From the NCBI GenBank assembly GCA_947630935.1, contig CANRJL010000050.1:1-7622 (forward strand): a stretch of DNA of 7,622 bases, written 5' to 3'. Below, piece after piece: positions 1 through 5,954 of the stretch. Source of the stretch: an uncultured Bacilli bacterium (GTDB lineage: Bacteria; Bacillota_I; Bacilli_A; RF39; UBA660). How positions within the stretch are numbered: position 1 is the stretch's first letter; each line of letters starts with the position of its first letter. The position numbers and the translations under genes were made by a program. Under the pieces are notes generated by a model. The model was not told where the DNA came from. It worked only from the letters and a program-made list of their open reading frames with translations, and searched no databases.

Positions 1-14
1 TAAAACTTTATTTA

Positions 15-55
15 ACTAAAAAGAGAGCCATTCTTTATAAAGCTCTAGTTTTAGT
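15..55. repeat. imperfect inverted repeat, possible terminator of an upstream gene
   Basis: The arms at 15-28 (ACTAAAAAGAGAGC) and 42-55 (GCTCTAGTTTTAGT) pair over 12 of 14 positions around a 13-nt loop. No clean T-run follows, so it is at best a weak terminator for a gene to the left of the window. No coding region was recognised in 1-200. Confidence 0.25.
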
Positions 56-201
56 ATGCTTTAGTCTGAATAGTTACTGTATTTTATGTATAATTGTTAT
101 TTATTGTTGATAAAGGTGCCTAAAAAGTTGTAAAATATTTTAAATAAAAATAATTTTTTTAAATTTATTAAAAATAGGCGAAATATTATTACAGATATTC
201 A

Positions 202-231
202 TTGCTATGTATGTAACTTATATATTATAAT
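202..231 (+). promoter_or_regulatory. putative SigA promoter of the XRE regulator
   Basis: A TTGCTA -35-like hexamer at 202-207 and a perfect TATAAT at 226-231 are separated by 18 bp. The -10 lies 18 bp before the start codon at 250, which leaves a short leader containing GAGG (238-241). Confidence 0.5.
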
Positions 232-249
232 TATGTTGAGGTTGATTTT

Positions 250-462
250 ATGAATGAAACATTAGTTAAGTTAGGAAGTATTATTAAAGAAAAGAGAACA
301 AAAGCTGGATTGAGTTTGGAATCTTTTGCTTGTAAAATTGGAATTAATAAAGCATATTATTCATCTATTGAAAATGGAATGTATAATTTATCGGTTTTAC
401 AATTAAAGAAAATTGCTACTGGCTTAGATATTAAAATTAGTCAATTGTTAAAAGATTTATAA
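250..462 (+). CDS. small XRE/Cro-CI family helix-turn-helix transcriptional regulator
   Basis: This 70-residue protein is essentially a single HTH_3 (lambda repressor-like) DNA-binding domain. Helix 1 contains LGSIIKEKRTKAGLS, the turn and recognition region is about residues 22-45 (SLESFACKIGINKAYYSSIENG, a canonical 'Y-S-x-I-E-N-G' end), and helices 4-5 follow with LSVLQLKKIATGLDIKISQLL. There is no second effector or peptidase domain, so it should act as a dimeric DNA-binding repressor or activator in the cytoplasm. The start is supported by GAGG at 238-241, 8 bp upstream, and by a good promoter. It stands alone, next to a dead transposon, so it may be an orphan from a mobile element; its target is unknown. 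The small size matches stand-alone XRE proteins of plasmids and phages. The fold is clear but the function is not. Confidence 0.88.
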   Translation: MNETLVKLGSIIKEKRTKAGLSLESFACKIGINKAYYSSIENGMYNLSVLQLKKIATGLDIKISQLLKDL

Positions 463-679
463 TTATTCTAGTAAAGAAGATAGTTAAATTATAATCTTTA
501 TATTGTTTTTTTGCTATATTTATTAGATAATAATTTTCGAATGTTTTTGACTGTTTTGCTAGTGACTGGCACGTTTAGTTAAAGTAGCTGGAGATGTGCT
601 TTGGGAAAAATTTTAGGGACAATTTATTGCTATATAGGTCAAAATAATGGTAGAATAAAAAGCTGAGTGAGGCGGCAAG
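463..679 (+). other. leader and flank of the IS200-like remnant, with a possible tnpA promoter
   Basis: No gene is visible between the XRE stop and the transposase start. A possible promoter for the transposase is TTGCTA (627-632), an 18-bp spacer and TAGAAT (651-656), followed by GAGG (669-672), 7 bp before the ATG at 680. Short hairpin-forming words occur around 560-600 (for example GGCAC and GTGC), but I could not define the element's left end. A T-run at 506-512 follows a weak AAGAT/ATCTT pairing and could end the XRE transcript. Confidence 0.3.
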
Positions 680-725
680 ATGGGAAAATCAGAGCATGTA
701 AGATATGATATAGAATATCATATAG

Positions 726-739
726 TTTGGACTTTGGAC
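726..739 (+). repeat. 7-bp tandem duplication that frameshifts tnpA
   Basis: TTTGGAC occurs twice in tandem (726-732 and 733-739). Deleting one copy joins 'YHIVW' to 'TTKYHCKIL' in frame, as expected for TnpA, so it is a slippage-type mutation rather than part of the gene. Confidence 0.9.
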
Positions 740-969
740 AACAAAATATCATTGTAAAATATTGAGTGGAAAGATAGCTGAAAGATGTCGGGAATTAATA
801 TGGCAAAGTTGTCGGGCAATGGGAATTAAGATTCTAAGAGGAAGCATTGGAAAAAATTATGTACATCTAACGGTGTCATGTCCACCGAATATAAGTGTTT
901 CAAAAATGGTACATCATTTGAAAGTGAAAACTTCAAAAATAATGATGAGTGAATATAAGGAATTAAGAA

Positions 970-974
970 GAAGA
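970..974 (+). repeat. target-site duplication, left copy (GAAGA)
   Basis: GAAGA at 970-974 is repeated at 1079-1083, directly flanking the 104-bp insertion. Keeping only one copy restores the tnpA codons for ELRRRYW. The duplication could be read as 6 bp (AGAAGA) if the terminal A of the element is counted as target. Confidence 0.85.
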
Positions 975-1078
975 TGATAATGCTAAAATAAAATTGTAGG
1001 AAATGAATTAAATAAAAATGTCGGAAAACCTACAAAAATATTTTAGTAAAAACCTACAAAAAAATATTGACATTATCA
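975..1078. mobile_element. 104-bp MITE-like non-autonomous insertion element
   Basis: The segment begins TGATAATG and ends CATTATCA, which are perfect 8-bp terminal inverted repeats. A second matching block, TTGTAGG at 994-1000 and CCTACAA at 1053-1059, lies exactly 19 bp in from each end, giving an imperfect inverted repeat of about 26 bp. Inside, the phrase AAAACCTACAAAAA...ATATT occurs twice with a 24-bp period (1025-1042 and 1049-1068). It encodes no transposase. A 5-bp direct duplication, TG...CA ends and repeated subterminal blocks are reported features of IS21-family ends, so an internally deleted IS21-like relative is a plausible parent; this is inference. The element carries an in-frame ATG (1018) that runs into the 3' part of tnpA, but no good ribosome site precedes it. 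Confidence 0.82.
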
Positions 1079-1200
1079 GAAGATATTGGAGACAGCAAAT
1101 GCGGGCTAGAGGATATTTTTGCCGAAGTGTTGGATATGTAAGTAAAAAAATGATAAAGAAATATATAGAAAGTCAAGAAGATGAATACGGGGAAATATGA

Positions 1201-1503
1201 TAAAAATAGTAAATATTTATTATGTTAAAATTAATTTATATTTAGGTATGATTGAGACAAAGAAAGTTGGTTTAATCTTGGGGCAGATAAAACTTTAAAG
1301 GCTTAACAAATGTGTATTGGTTGAAACATTAGAAAAGTATAAAGATGTTTATATGCCATATATTTTAATTAATAAGTAAAGAAAAATTCAGTTCCAATTT
1401 TTTCTCTAACTCATTAAAAAATTCAACAACTTTATGAAAATTAAGATTTGCTATAATATCTAATAAGGCAACATTAGAAAGTGAAAATTAAAAATCAGAT
1501 AGC
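1201..1503. other. about 300 bp without a recognisable gene
   Basis: The region holds only short broken frames. On the plus strand, a peptide reading ESWFNLGADKTLKA ends near 1302, and another reading LVETLEKYKDVYMPYILINK ends at 1380; neither has a convincing start or a family I recognise. The right end of the IS200-like element should lie here but could not be located. A minus-strand remnant at 1365-1487 is listed separately. Confidence 0.4.
1365..1487 (-). pseudogene. possible C-terminal coding remnant, unrecognised
   Basis: An open minus-strand frame of 40 codons ends at a TAA (1365-1367). It reads plausibly like protein, with LLDIIANLNFHKVVEFFNEL followed by EKKLELNFSLLIN, suggesting two amphipathic helices. 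It has no start codon with a ribosome site; a TAA sits at 1488-1490 directly upstream in the same frame. Chance is possible in AT-rich DNA. I do not recognise the family. Confidence 0.2.
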
Positions 1504-1553
1504 TTTTTAATGTTTCTTTAATTTTTATAATATATAATTTTAAGTTGAGGTGG
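1504..1553 (+). promoter_or_regulatory. promoter of the two-component operon with response-regulator-type direct repeats
   Basis: The 19-mer TTTTTAATGTTTCTTTAAT (1504-1522) contains two 11-bp direct repeats, TTTAATGTTTC (1506-1516) and TTTAATTTTTA (1517-1527). TATAAT follows at 1533-1538, with a second overlapping candidate at 1526-1531. The -35 position has no TTGACA-like hexamer and is occupied by the repeats, as at promoters activated by OmpR/PhoP-type regulators. The same 19-mer recurs at 3493-3511 with identical spacing to its -10. The ribosome site GAGGTGG is at 1547-1553. Confidence 0.7.
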
Positions 1554-1557
1554 TAAG

Positions 1558-2235
1558 ATGAGAATTTTAGTGGTAGAAGATGAAGAGGCTATTGCAGATG
1601 TTATAGCAACTAAATTACGGGCTTTAAAATATGAAGTTGATATTTGTTTAGATGGGGAAGATGGATTATATAATGCTAATACAAATATATATGATTTAAT
1701 CATTCTTGATATAATGTTACCTAAAATGAATGGTTTAGAAATCTTAAAAAAATTAAAAGAAAATGATATAAATGCTAAAGTTATCATGCTTACTGCTAAA
1801 TCAGAATTAGAAGATAAATTAAAAGGTTTTGATATTGGAGCAGATGATTATGTAACCAAACCGTTTCATATTGAAGAATTAATTGCTAGGGTGAATGTGC
1901 AATTAAGGAATAATAAAAATCATAAAGTTAAAGATATATTAGAATATAGTGATTTATCTTTAAATATTAGAACTTCTACTTTAACATGTAAACAAACTAA
2001 TGAATCAATAAGTATTCCTTACAGAGAATTTTTATTGCTTGAATATTTTATGAATAATAAAGAACAAATTATATCAAAAGAGCAAATTTATGATAAAGTT
2101 TGGGGAATTGATACTGATTATGAATCTAATAATTTAGAAGCATATTTATCTTTTTTAAGAAAGAAAATAAAAATTATTGGCTCGAAGGTAAATATTAAAG
2201 CTGTTCGTAACTTAGGTTATAAAATGGAGGAATAA
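1558..2235 (+). CDS. OmpR-family two-component response regulator
   Basis: This 225-residue protein has an N-terminal receiver domain (about 1-118) and a C-terminal winged-helix DNA-binding domain (about 128-225). The receiver has the acidic pair E7-D8, phospho-acceptor D51 in 'LIILDIMLPKMNG', the switch Thr79 in 'IMLTA' and Lys101 in 'VTKPF'. The effector domain shows the Trans_reg_C pattern: 'IPYREFLLLEYFM', 'ISKEQIYDKVWG', 'NLEAYLSFLRKKI' and the terminal hairpin 'VRNLGYKMEE'. Length and architecture are full. The start follows GAGGTGG by 4 bp. The sensor kinase gene begins 6 bp after its stop, so they form an operon. Phosphorylated dimers of this family bind direct repeats with about 11-bp period; such repeats lie before this gene and before the ABC permease gene, so it probably activates both. 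It is most like VanR/PhoP-type regulators of Gram-positives, but no specific name is justified. Confidence 0.96.
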   Translation: MRILVVEDEEAIADVIATKLRALKYEVDICLDGEDGLYNANTNIYDLIILDIMLPKMNGLEILKKLKENDINAKVIMLTAKSELEDKLKGFDIGADDYVTKPFHIEELIARVNVQLRNNKNHKVKDILEYSDLSLNIRTSTLTCKQTNESISIPYREFLLLEYFMNNKEQIISKEQIYDKVWGIDTDYESNNLEAYLSFLRKKIKIIGSKVNIKAVRNLGYKMEE

Positions 2236-2241
2236 AGAGAT

Positions 2242-3474
2242 ATGAAAAATTTAAAGAAGAAAACATTTTTTACTATTTTTATTATAATCTCTTTATTTGC
2301 GTTTGTTTTTGCTATTTTTTTTAATATTCAAACTTATCATAAAGAATATACAGGAATATTAAATAATTTAACAAGAATGAGAAATTTAACTATAAAAAGA
2401 CCTGAATCTTTTAATAAAGAAATGAAACCAATAAATGATGATGAACTTCACAATCGAAAAGTTATGGATTATGAAGTTTATACTTTTATTTTAAATGATA
2501 ATAATGATATTGTTGATAAAATAAGTCATAGTGATAATGATATTAGTGAAGAAATTATAACTAAAGCTAAAAATATTATTCTTAATAATACCAGAAGTAA
2601 AATTAAAATTGGTTGTTTATATTTAGAAAGTTATGCTTATAATTTTGAAGATAATAATTCTTTAACTATCATAAATATTTCTAATACTAGAAAAATGCTT
2701 CTTACTAATTTATTAATCTCTTTATTACTAATTGTTATTGGTGAGTTAGTTATTTATATAATTTCTAAAAAAATAACTGAGTGGATTGCTAAACCAGTTT
2801 TAGAAAGTTTTGATAGAGAAAAAGAATTTGTGGCTAATGCCTCGCATGAACTTAAAACTCCTCTGGCTGTTATGATGGCTAGTATTGATTGTTTAGATGT
2901 GAATAAGAAAAATGAAAAATGGCTTAATAATTTAAAAAGTGAAGCTGACCGAATGAATAATTTGATAACCAAATTACTTGATTTATCTAAAACAGAATAT
3001 TTAAAGAAAGAAAATTTTAGTAAAAATGATATTTCAATGATTATCGAAAAAAGAGCTTTGATATTTGAAAGTTTAGCATATGAAAAAAATATAACTATTG
3101 AGACTAATATTACTGAAAAGATTATTTTTTCTTGCCATAAGGAAAGTATTGATGAATTAGGTTCTATTTTAATTGATAATGCTATAAGTCATGGTGAAGA
3201 AAATAGTAAAATTATTATTAATTTAACTAATGAAAAAAATGAAATAAAATTAACAATAGTTAATAAAGGGGAAGCAATTCCTTCAGATGAATGTGAAAAA
3301 ATATTTGAAAGATTTTATAGGAATGATAAAAGTCATAATCGTAAAAGTGGGAGATATGGCTTAGGACTTGCTATTGCTAAAAATATTGTCAAAGCCCATA
3401 ATGGAATTATTAAAGCTTATTCAAAAGATGGTTATACTACTTTTGAAGTTAGATTTAAAAAAAATGAACATTAA
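2242..3474 (+). CDS. membrane sensor histidine kinase, partner of the preceding regulator
   Basis: This 410-residue class I kinase has TM1 at about residues 9-29, an extracytoplasmic sensor region of about 120 residues (30-151) and TM2 at about 152-175. The HisKA domain follows with the H-box 'FVANASHELKTPLA' (phospho-acceptor His202). The HATPase domain has an N-box 'ILIDNAISHG' (Asn313), G1 'VNKGEAIP', F-box 'IFERFYR' (354-360) and G2 'GRYGLGLAIAK' (370-380). The usual Asp of G1 is Asn here, a variation I recall from several VanS-like kinases, so activity is still expected. The TM2-to-H-box linker is very short (about 25 residues), so there may be no full HAMP domain. A GGAGG at 2226-2230, inside the end of the regulator gene, supports translation from this ATG. 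The sensor region resembles no family I know; the ligand is unknown, but the linked exporter suggests an envelope-active compound. Confidence 0.95.
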   Translation: MKNLKKKTFFTIFIIISLFAFVFAIFFNIQTYHKEYTGILNNLTRMRNLTIKRPESFNKEMKPINDDELHNRKVMDYEVYTFILNDNNDIVDKISHSDNDISEEIITKAKNIILNNTRSKIKIGCLYLESYAYNFEDNNSLTIINISNTRKMLLTNLLISLLLIVIGELVIYIISKKITEWIAKPVLESFDREKEFVANASHELKTPLAVMMASIDCLDVNKKNEKWLNNLKSEADRMNNLITKLLDLSKTEYLKKENFSKNDISMIIEKRALIFESLAYEKNITIETNITEKIIFSCHKESIDELGSILIDNAISHGEENSKIIINLTNEKNEIKLTIVNKGEAIPSDECEKIFERFYRNDKSHNRKSGRYGLGLAIAKNIVKAHNGIIKAYSKDGYTTFEVRFKKNEH

Positions 3475-3497
3475 TGAAAAGAAATTAATGTTTTTTT
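3467..3497 (+). terminator. AT-rich hairpin with T-run ending the regulator/kinase operon
   Basis: AACATTAAT (3467-3475, containing the kinase stop codon) pairs perfectly with ATTAATGTT (3484-3492) around an 8-nt loop, and seven T's run through 3491-3497. The stem has only two G-C pairs' worth of strength at most, so termination may be partial. The downstream arm doubles as the first of three 11-bp boxes in front of the ABC operon. Confidence 0.5.
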
Positions 3498-3527
3498 AAT
3501 GTTTCTTTAATGTTTGCATCATAAAAT
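3484..3527 (+). promoter_or_regulatory. promoter and triple 11-bp operator of the ABC transporter operon
   Basis: Three consecutive 11-mers read ATTAATGTTTT (3484-3494), TTTAATGTTTC (3495-3505) and TTTAATGTTTG (3506-3516). A TAAAAT -10 lies at 3522-3527. The 19-mer at 3493-3511 is identical to 1504-1522, and the distance from the 19-mer to the -10 is the same at both sites (29 bp start to start). No separate -35 is visible. This fits activation by the OmpR-type regulator encoded just upstream. Confidence 0.72.
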
Positions 3528-3551
3528 AATATTGTTTTTAAGGAGGATATT

Positions 3552-5021
3552 ATGTTTATATTAAAAAATGCATGGATTTCAATTAAAAGAAATAAGGGAA
3601 GAAATATTTTAATAGGAATAATAATTTTAATTATTGCTTGTGCTTGTACGATAACGCTTGCTATAAAAAATACAGCTGTAGATTTAATTGATTCTTATAA
3701 AAGTGCTTATGACAAAGAGGTAACAATTACTTTTGACAGGGCTAATATGATGAAAAATTTTGACCCATCACAAGCTGAAGGAAGAGAAAATGCCAAAGAA
3801 AAATTTAATAATATTGCAAGTTATACTATTGATGATGTAAATTCTTTTGCCGATAGTGAATATATTGAAAGTTATTATTATACTTATAGTGTAGGTTTAA
3901 ATGGAAATAATATTGAAAAAGCTCAAATTGAAACAAATAATAATATGCCAAATGGTTTTGGGCATGGTAAAGAAAATAATATGACATCTACTGATTTTAC
4001 TTTAACTGGTTATAGTTCTTTAGACGCTATGAGTGAATTTATAAATGGAACTTATACGATGAGTGAAATAATTGATAATGCTTGGGATAAAGCGTTTGAT
4101 GGTAATTATGTTTTTATTAATGAGGAACTTGCTGATTATAATAATTTGAGTTTAAACGATAAAATAAAACTAGAAAGTGATGATGGTAAAACTTATGAAT
4201 TTACAATTATCGGTATTTTTAAAGAAAATGAAGATGGAAGTTTAGAGCAACCTATGTCAATGTTTTCCAATTCAGCCAATACTCTTGTGACAAATGCAAG
4301 TGCAGTTCTTAACATTACTACTAACAATAAAGATATAAACCCAACAATTTATCCAACGTTTATTATTGATTCTTATGATAATGTCCAAAAACTGCAAGAT
4401 GAATTTTATGAAAAAGGTTTAGATGAAAATTTTATACTACAAACAAATGAAGAGTTAGCTTTAAGTGGTGTTTCAAGTATTCAAAATATTAATTCTTTTG
4501 CAACGACGTTTTTCTTTTTAACACTTATTATTGGAGGAGTTGTTTTATTAGTAATTAATATGATAAATATTAGAGAAAGAAAATACGAAATAGGAGTATT
4601 AAGAACAATTGGCATTAGTAAGTTTAAATTAACAATGCAATTTGTATCAGAACTTGTTATTGTTTCAGTAGTTGCTCTTATACTTGGGGCAGGAATTGGC
4701 GCGGTAAGTTCTAAAGGAGTAAGTAATTCTTTATTAGAGAGTGAAATAAATAGTAGTAACGAAAGAAGTGAAGAAATAGGTAAAAACTTTGGTGGAGCTA
4801 ATATGAATGGTGGAATACCAGATCGGGGAAATAAAGGAGATGTACGAGGTAAAGGCATGCCAGTTGTTCAAGCATATGATTCTATTAATGCAGTAGTGGA
4901 CATTAAAGTTTTACTAGAATTACTTGGAATTGGAATAACACTTGTGTTAATAAGTTCTGTTGCCTCAATGGTTAGTATTCAAAGATTTTCACCACTTACA
5001 ATATTGAAAGAGAGGTCTTAA
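3552..5021 (+). CDS. ABC transporter permease, FtsX/MacB type
   Basis: This 489-residue protein has four predicted membrane segments: TM1 about 19-39, then a large extracytoplasmic domain (about 40-315, MacB_PCD-like), TM2 about 316-338, TM3 about 362-386 and TM4 about 451-474. Between TM2 and TM3 is the cytoplasmic coupling segment 'RERKYEIGVLRTIGISKFKL' (341-360), a hallmark of the FtsX family. The C-terminus 'SPLTILKERS' is also typical. The TM3-TM4 loop is long (about 387-450) and rich in Gly, Asn and charged residues ('NFGGANMNGGIPDRGNKG'). AGGAGG at 3541-3546 is 5 bp before the ATG. The ATPase gene starts 2 bp after the stop. MacB-type exporters use a mechanotransmission cycle on periplasmic or outer-face substrates. 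No MacA-like adaptor gene is present here, and the 4-TM topology separates it from 10-TM BceB permeases. The substrate is unknown; efflux or sensing of an antimicrobial peptide is a reasonable guess. Confidence 0.93.
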   Translation: MFILKNAWISIKRNKGRNILIGIIILIIACACTITLAIKNTAVDLIDSYKSAYDKEVTITFDRANMMKNFDPSQAEGRENAKEKFNNIASYTIDDVNSFADSEYIESYYYTYSVGLNGNNIEKAQIETNNNMPNGFGHGKENNMTSTDFTLTGYSSLDAMSEFINGTYTMSEIIDNAWDKAFDGNYVFINEELADYNNLSLNDKIKLESDDGKTYEFTIIGIFKENEDGSLEQPMSMFSNSANTLVTNASAVLNITTNNKDINPTIYPTFIIDSYDNVQKLQDEFYEKGLDENFILQTNEELALSGVSSIQNINSFATTFFFLTLIIGGVVLLVINMINIRERKYEIGVLRTIGISKFKLTMQFVSELVIVSVVALILGAGIGAVSSKGVSNSLLESEINSSNERSEEIGKNFGGANMNGGIPDRGNKGDVRGKGMPVVQAYDSINAVVDIKVLLELLGIGITLVLISSVASMVSIQRFSPLTILKERS

Positions 5022-5023
5022 TA

Positions 5024-5851
5024 ATGGCAAATAAGAAAAAAAATAACTATGTTTCAAAAGATAAACTAGGAAATAATTTGATTTCTAAAAAACAAATAGT
5101 TAAAAATAATGAAGCAAAAGAAATTAAAGATAACAAAAAGGAGAATAAAGAGATTAGAGAAAAAAATACTTCTTTAAAGAATATTATTTTAAGTATTAAA
5201 AATGCAAGTTACAGGTATAGTGATGCTTTAAAAGATGACTATGCTTTAAGAAATGTTAGCTTTGATTTTGAAAGTGGCAAAATGTATGCTATAAGAGGTC
5301 GAAGTGGTACAGGTAAAACTACTTTATTATCTTTAATAAGTGGACTTGAAAGATGTACTGAAGGTGAAATTATCTTTGATGGTAAAAGTTTAAAAGATAT
5401 GAATTTAGATAAGTATCGTAATAGTGATATAGGTATTGTTTTTCAAAGTTATAATTTACTACCTTTTATGACTGCTAGTGAAAATATAATTCTTTCTATG
5501 GATGTTAATGGTTTAAAAATTAAAAATAAAAGAGATAAAGCTATAGAACTCATGAAAAAAGTTGGCTTGAAAGAGGCTTATGCTAATCGTAAAGTATTAA
5601 GATTATCTGGTGGTGAACAACAAAGAGTCGCCATTGCAAGGAGTTTATCTTATAATCCTAAAATGATAATTGCCGATGAACCAACAGGAAATCTTGATAA
5701 ACAAACAGAAATGGAAATTTTAGAAATATTTAAGAAGTTAGCTCATGAAGAAAATAAATGTGTTATTATTGTAACTCATTCTCAAAATGTTTGTGGTAGT
5801 GTTGATGTAATATATGATTTGAAAAAAGTAAAAGAAGAAGGAAAAAAATAG
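5024..5851 (+). CDS. ABC transporter ATP-binding protein (MacB/LolD type) with charged N-terminal extension
   Basis: This 275-residue protein has a complete nucleotide-binding domain from about residue 53: Walker A 'GRSGTGKTT' (92-100), Q-loop Gln141 in 'IVFQSYNLLPFMTASENI', signature 'LSGGEQQRVAIARSL' (194-208), Walker B 'MIIADEPTGNLD' (214-225) and switch His252 in 'VTHS'. These are the features of LolD/MacB/FtsE-like ATPases that pair with FtsX-type permeases. The first 50 residues are an unusual, highly charged tract (Lys, Asn and Glu, with repeats like KEIKDNKKENKEIREKN) absent from typical 220-230-residue family members. Translation from this ATG is supported by AGAGG at 5011-5015, 8 bp upstream and inside the permease gene, so the extension looks genuine rather than a misplaced start. 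It is the last gene of the operon; a terminator overlaps its stop codon. Confidence 0.95.
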   Translation: MANKKKNNYVSKDKLGNNLISKKQIVKNNEAKEIKDNKKENKEIREKNTSLKNIILSIKNASYRYSDALKDDYALRNVSFDFESGKMYAIRGRSGTGKTTLLSLISGLERCTEGEIIFDGKSLKDMNLDKYRNSDIGIVFQSYNLLPFMTASENIILSMDVNGLKIKNKRDKAIELMKKVGLKEAYANRKVLRLSGGEQQRVAIARSLSYNPKMIIADEPTGNLDKQTEMEILEIFKKLAHEENKCVIIVTHSQNVCGSVDVIYDLKKVKEEGKK

Positions 5852-5883
5852 TTTTAGTTATATTGCTAAAACTGCTTTTTTTT
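5850..5883 (+). terminator. intrinsic terminator of the ABC operon
   Basis: AGTTTTAG (5850-5857) pairs with CTAAAACT (5866-5873) over 8 bp with an 8-nt loop, followed 2 bp later by eight T's (5876-5883). Seven A's (5842-5848) precede the stem, so it could also work for minus-strand transcripts coming from the right. Confidence 0.8.
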
Positions 5884-5954
5884 AAAATATTATCATAATT
5901 ATTCAATATGGAATTGTGAAAATATGTATTTTTTAGAATTGTTTAAATTTTATT

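Larger units (their letters stand above)
680..1200 (+). pseudogene. tnpA: IS200/IS605-family TnpA (Y1 HUH) transposase, multiply disrupted
   Basis: The frame opens with MGKSEHVRYDIEYHIVWT (680-733), the usual start of IS200-type single-strand transposases. A 7-bp tandem duplication (726-739) shifts the frame; the match resumes as WTTKYHCKILSGKIAER. It continues to ELRRR, where a 104-bp insertion (975-1078) brings a TGA, and resumes again as RRYWRQQMRARGYFC to the normal C-terminus near QEDEYG. Removing the duplication and the insertion plus its target copy gives one 134-residue protein, within the family's usual range. The metal-binding HUH motif, normally H-V-H in 'DHVH', reads N-Y-V-H here (codons at about 855-866), so the first His is lost. 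The nucleophilic Tyr is kept in 'IKKYIES' (Tyr123 of the restored protein). The start is supported by GAGG at 669-672. No TnpB or IscB partner is visible downstream. The element is dead in cis, since two frame-destroying changes and one catalytic change coexist. Confidence 0.93.

Noticed and set aside
1025..1068. CRISPR repeats or iterons of an origin
   Set aside because: There are only two imperfect 24-bp-period copies, inside a bounded 104-bp insertion; they fit subterminal repeats of a transposable element better.
762..1200. Two separate small genes at 762-977 and 1018-1200
   Set aside because: Both are pieces of one TnpA. Removing the 7-bp duplication and the 109-bp insertion joins them into a continuous transposase, and the first 20 codons of the second frame come from the inserted element.
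1518..1787. Minus-strand frame over the regulator start
   Set aside because: It is a shadow of the well-supported response regulator on the other strand and has no ribosome site.
2754..2972. Minus-strand frame within the kinase gene
   Set aside because: It lies over the conserved H-box region and reads as antisense of it; it has no family features.
4481..4858. Minus-strand 125-residue hydrophobic frame
   Set aside because: It is antisense of the permease TM2-TM3 region, so its hydrophobicity is a mirror effect.
1558..5851. A Bce-type (BceRSAB) bacitracin-resistance module
   Set aside because: The permease has four membrane segments with an FtsX/MacB layout, not ten, and the kinase has a sizeable extracytoplasmic domain.
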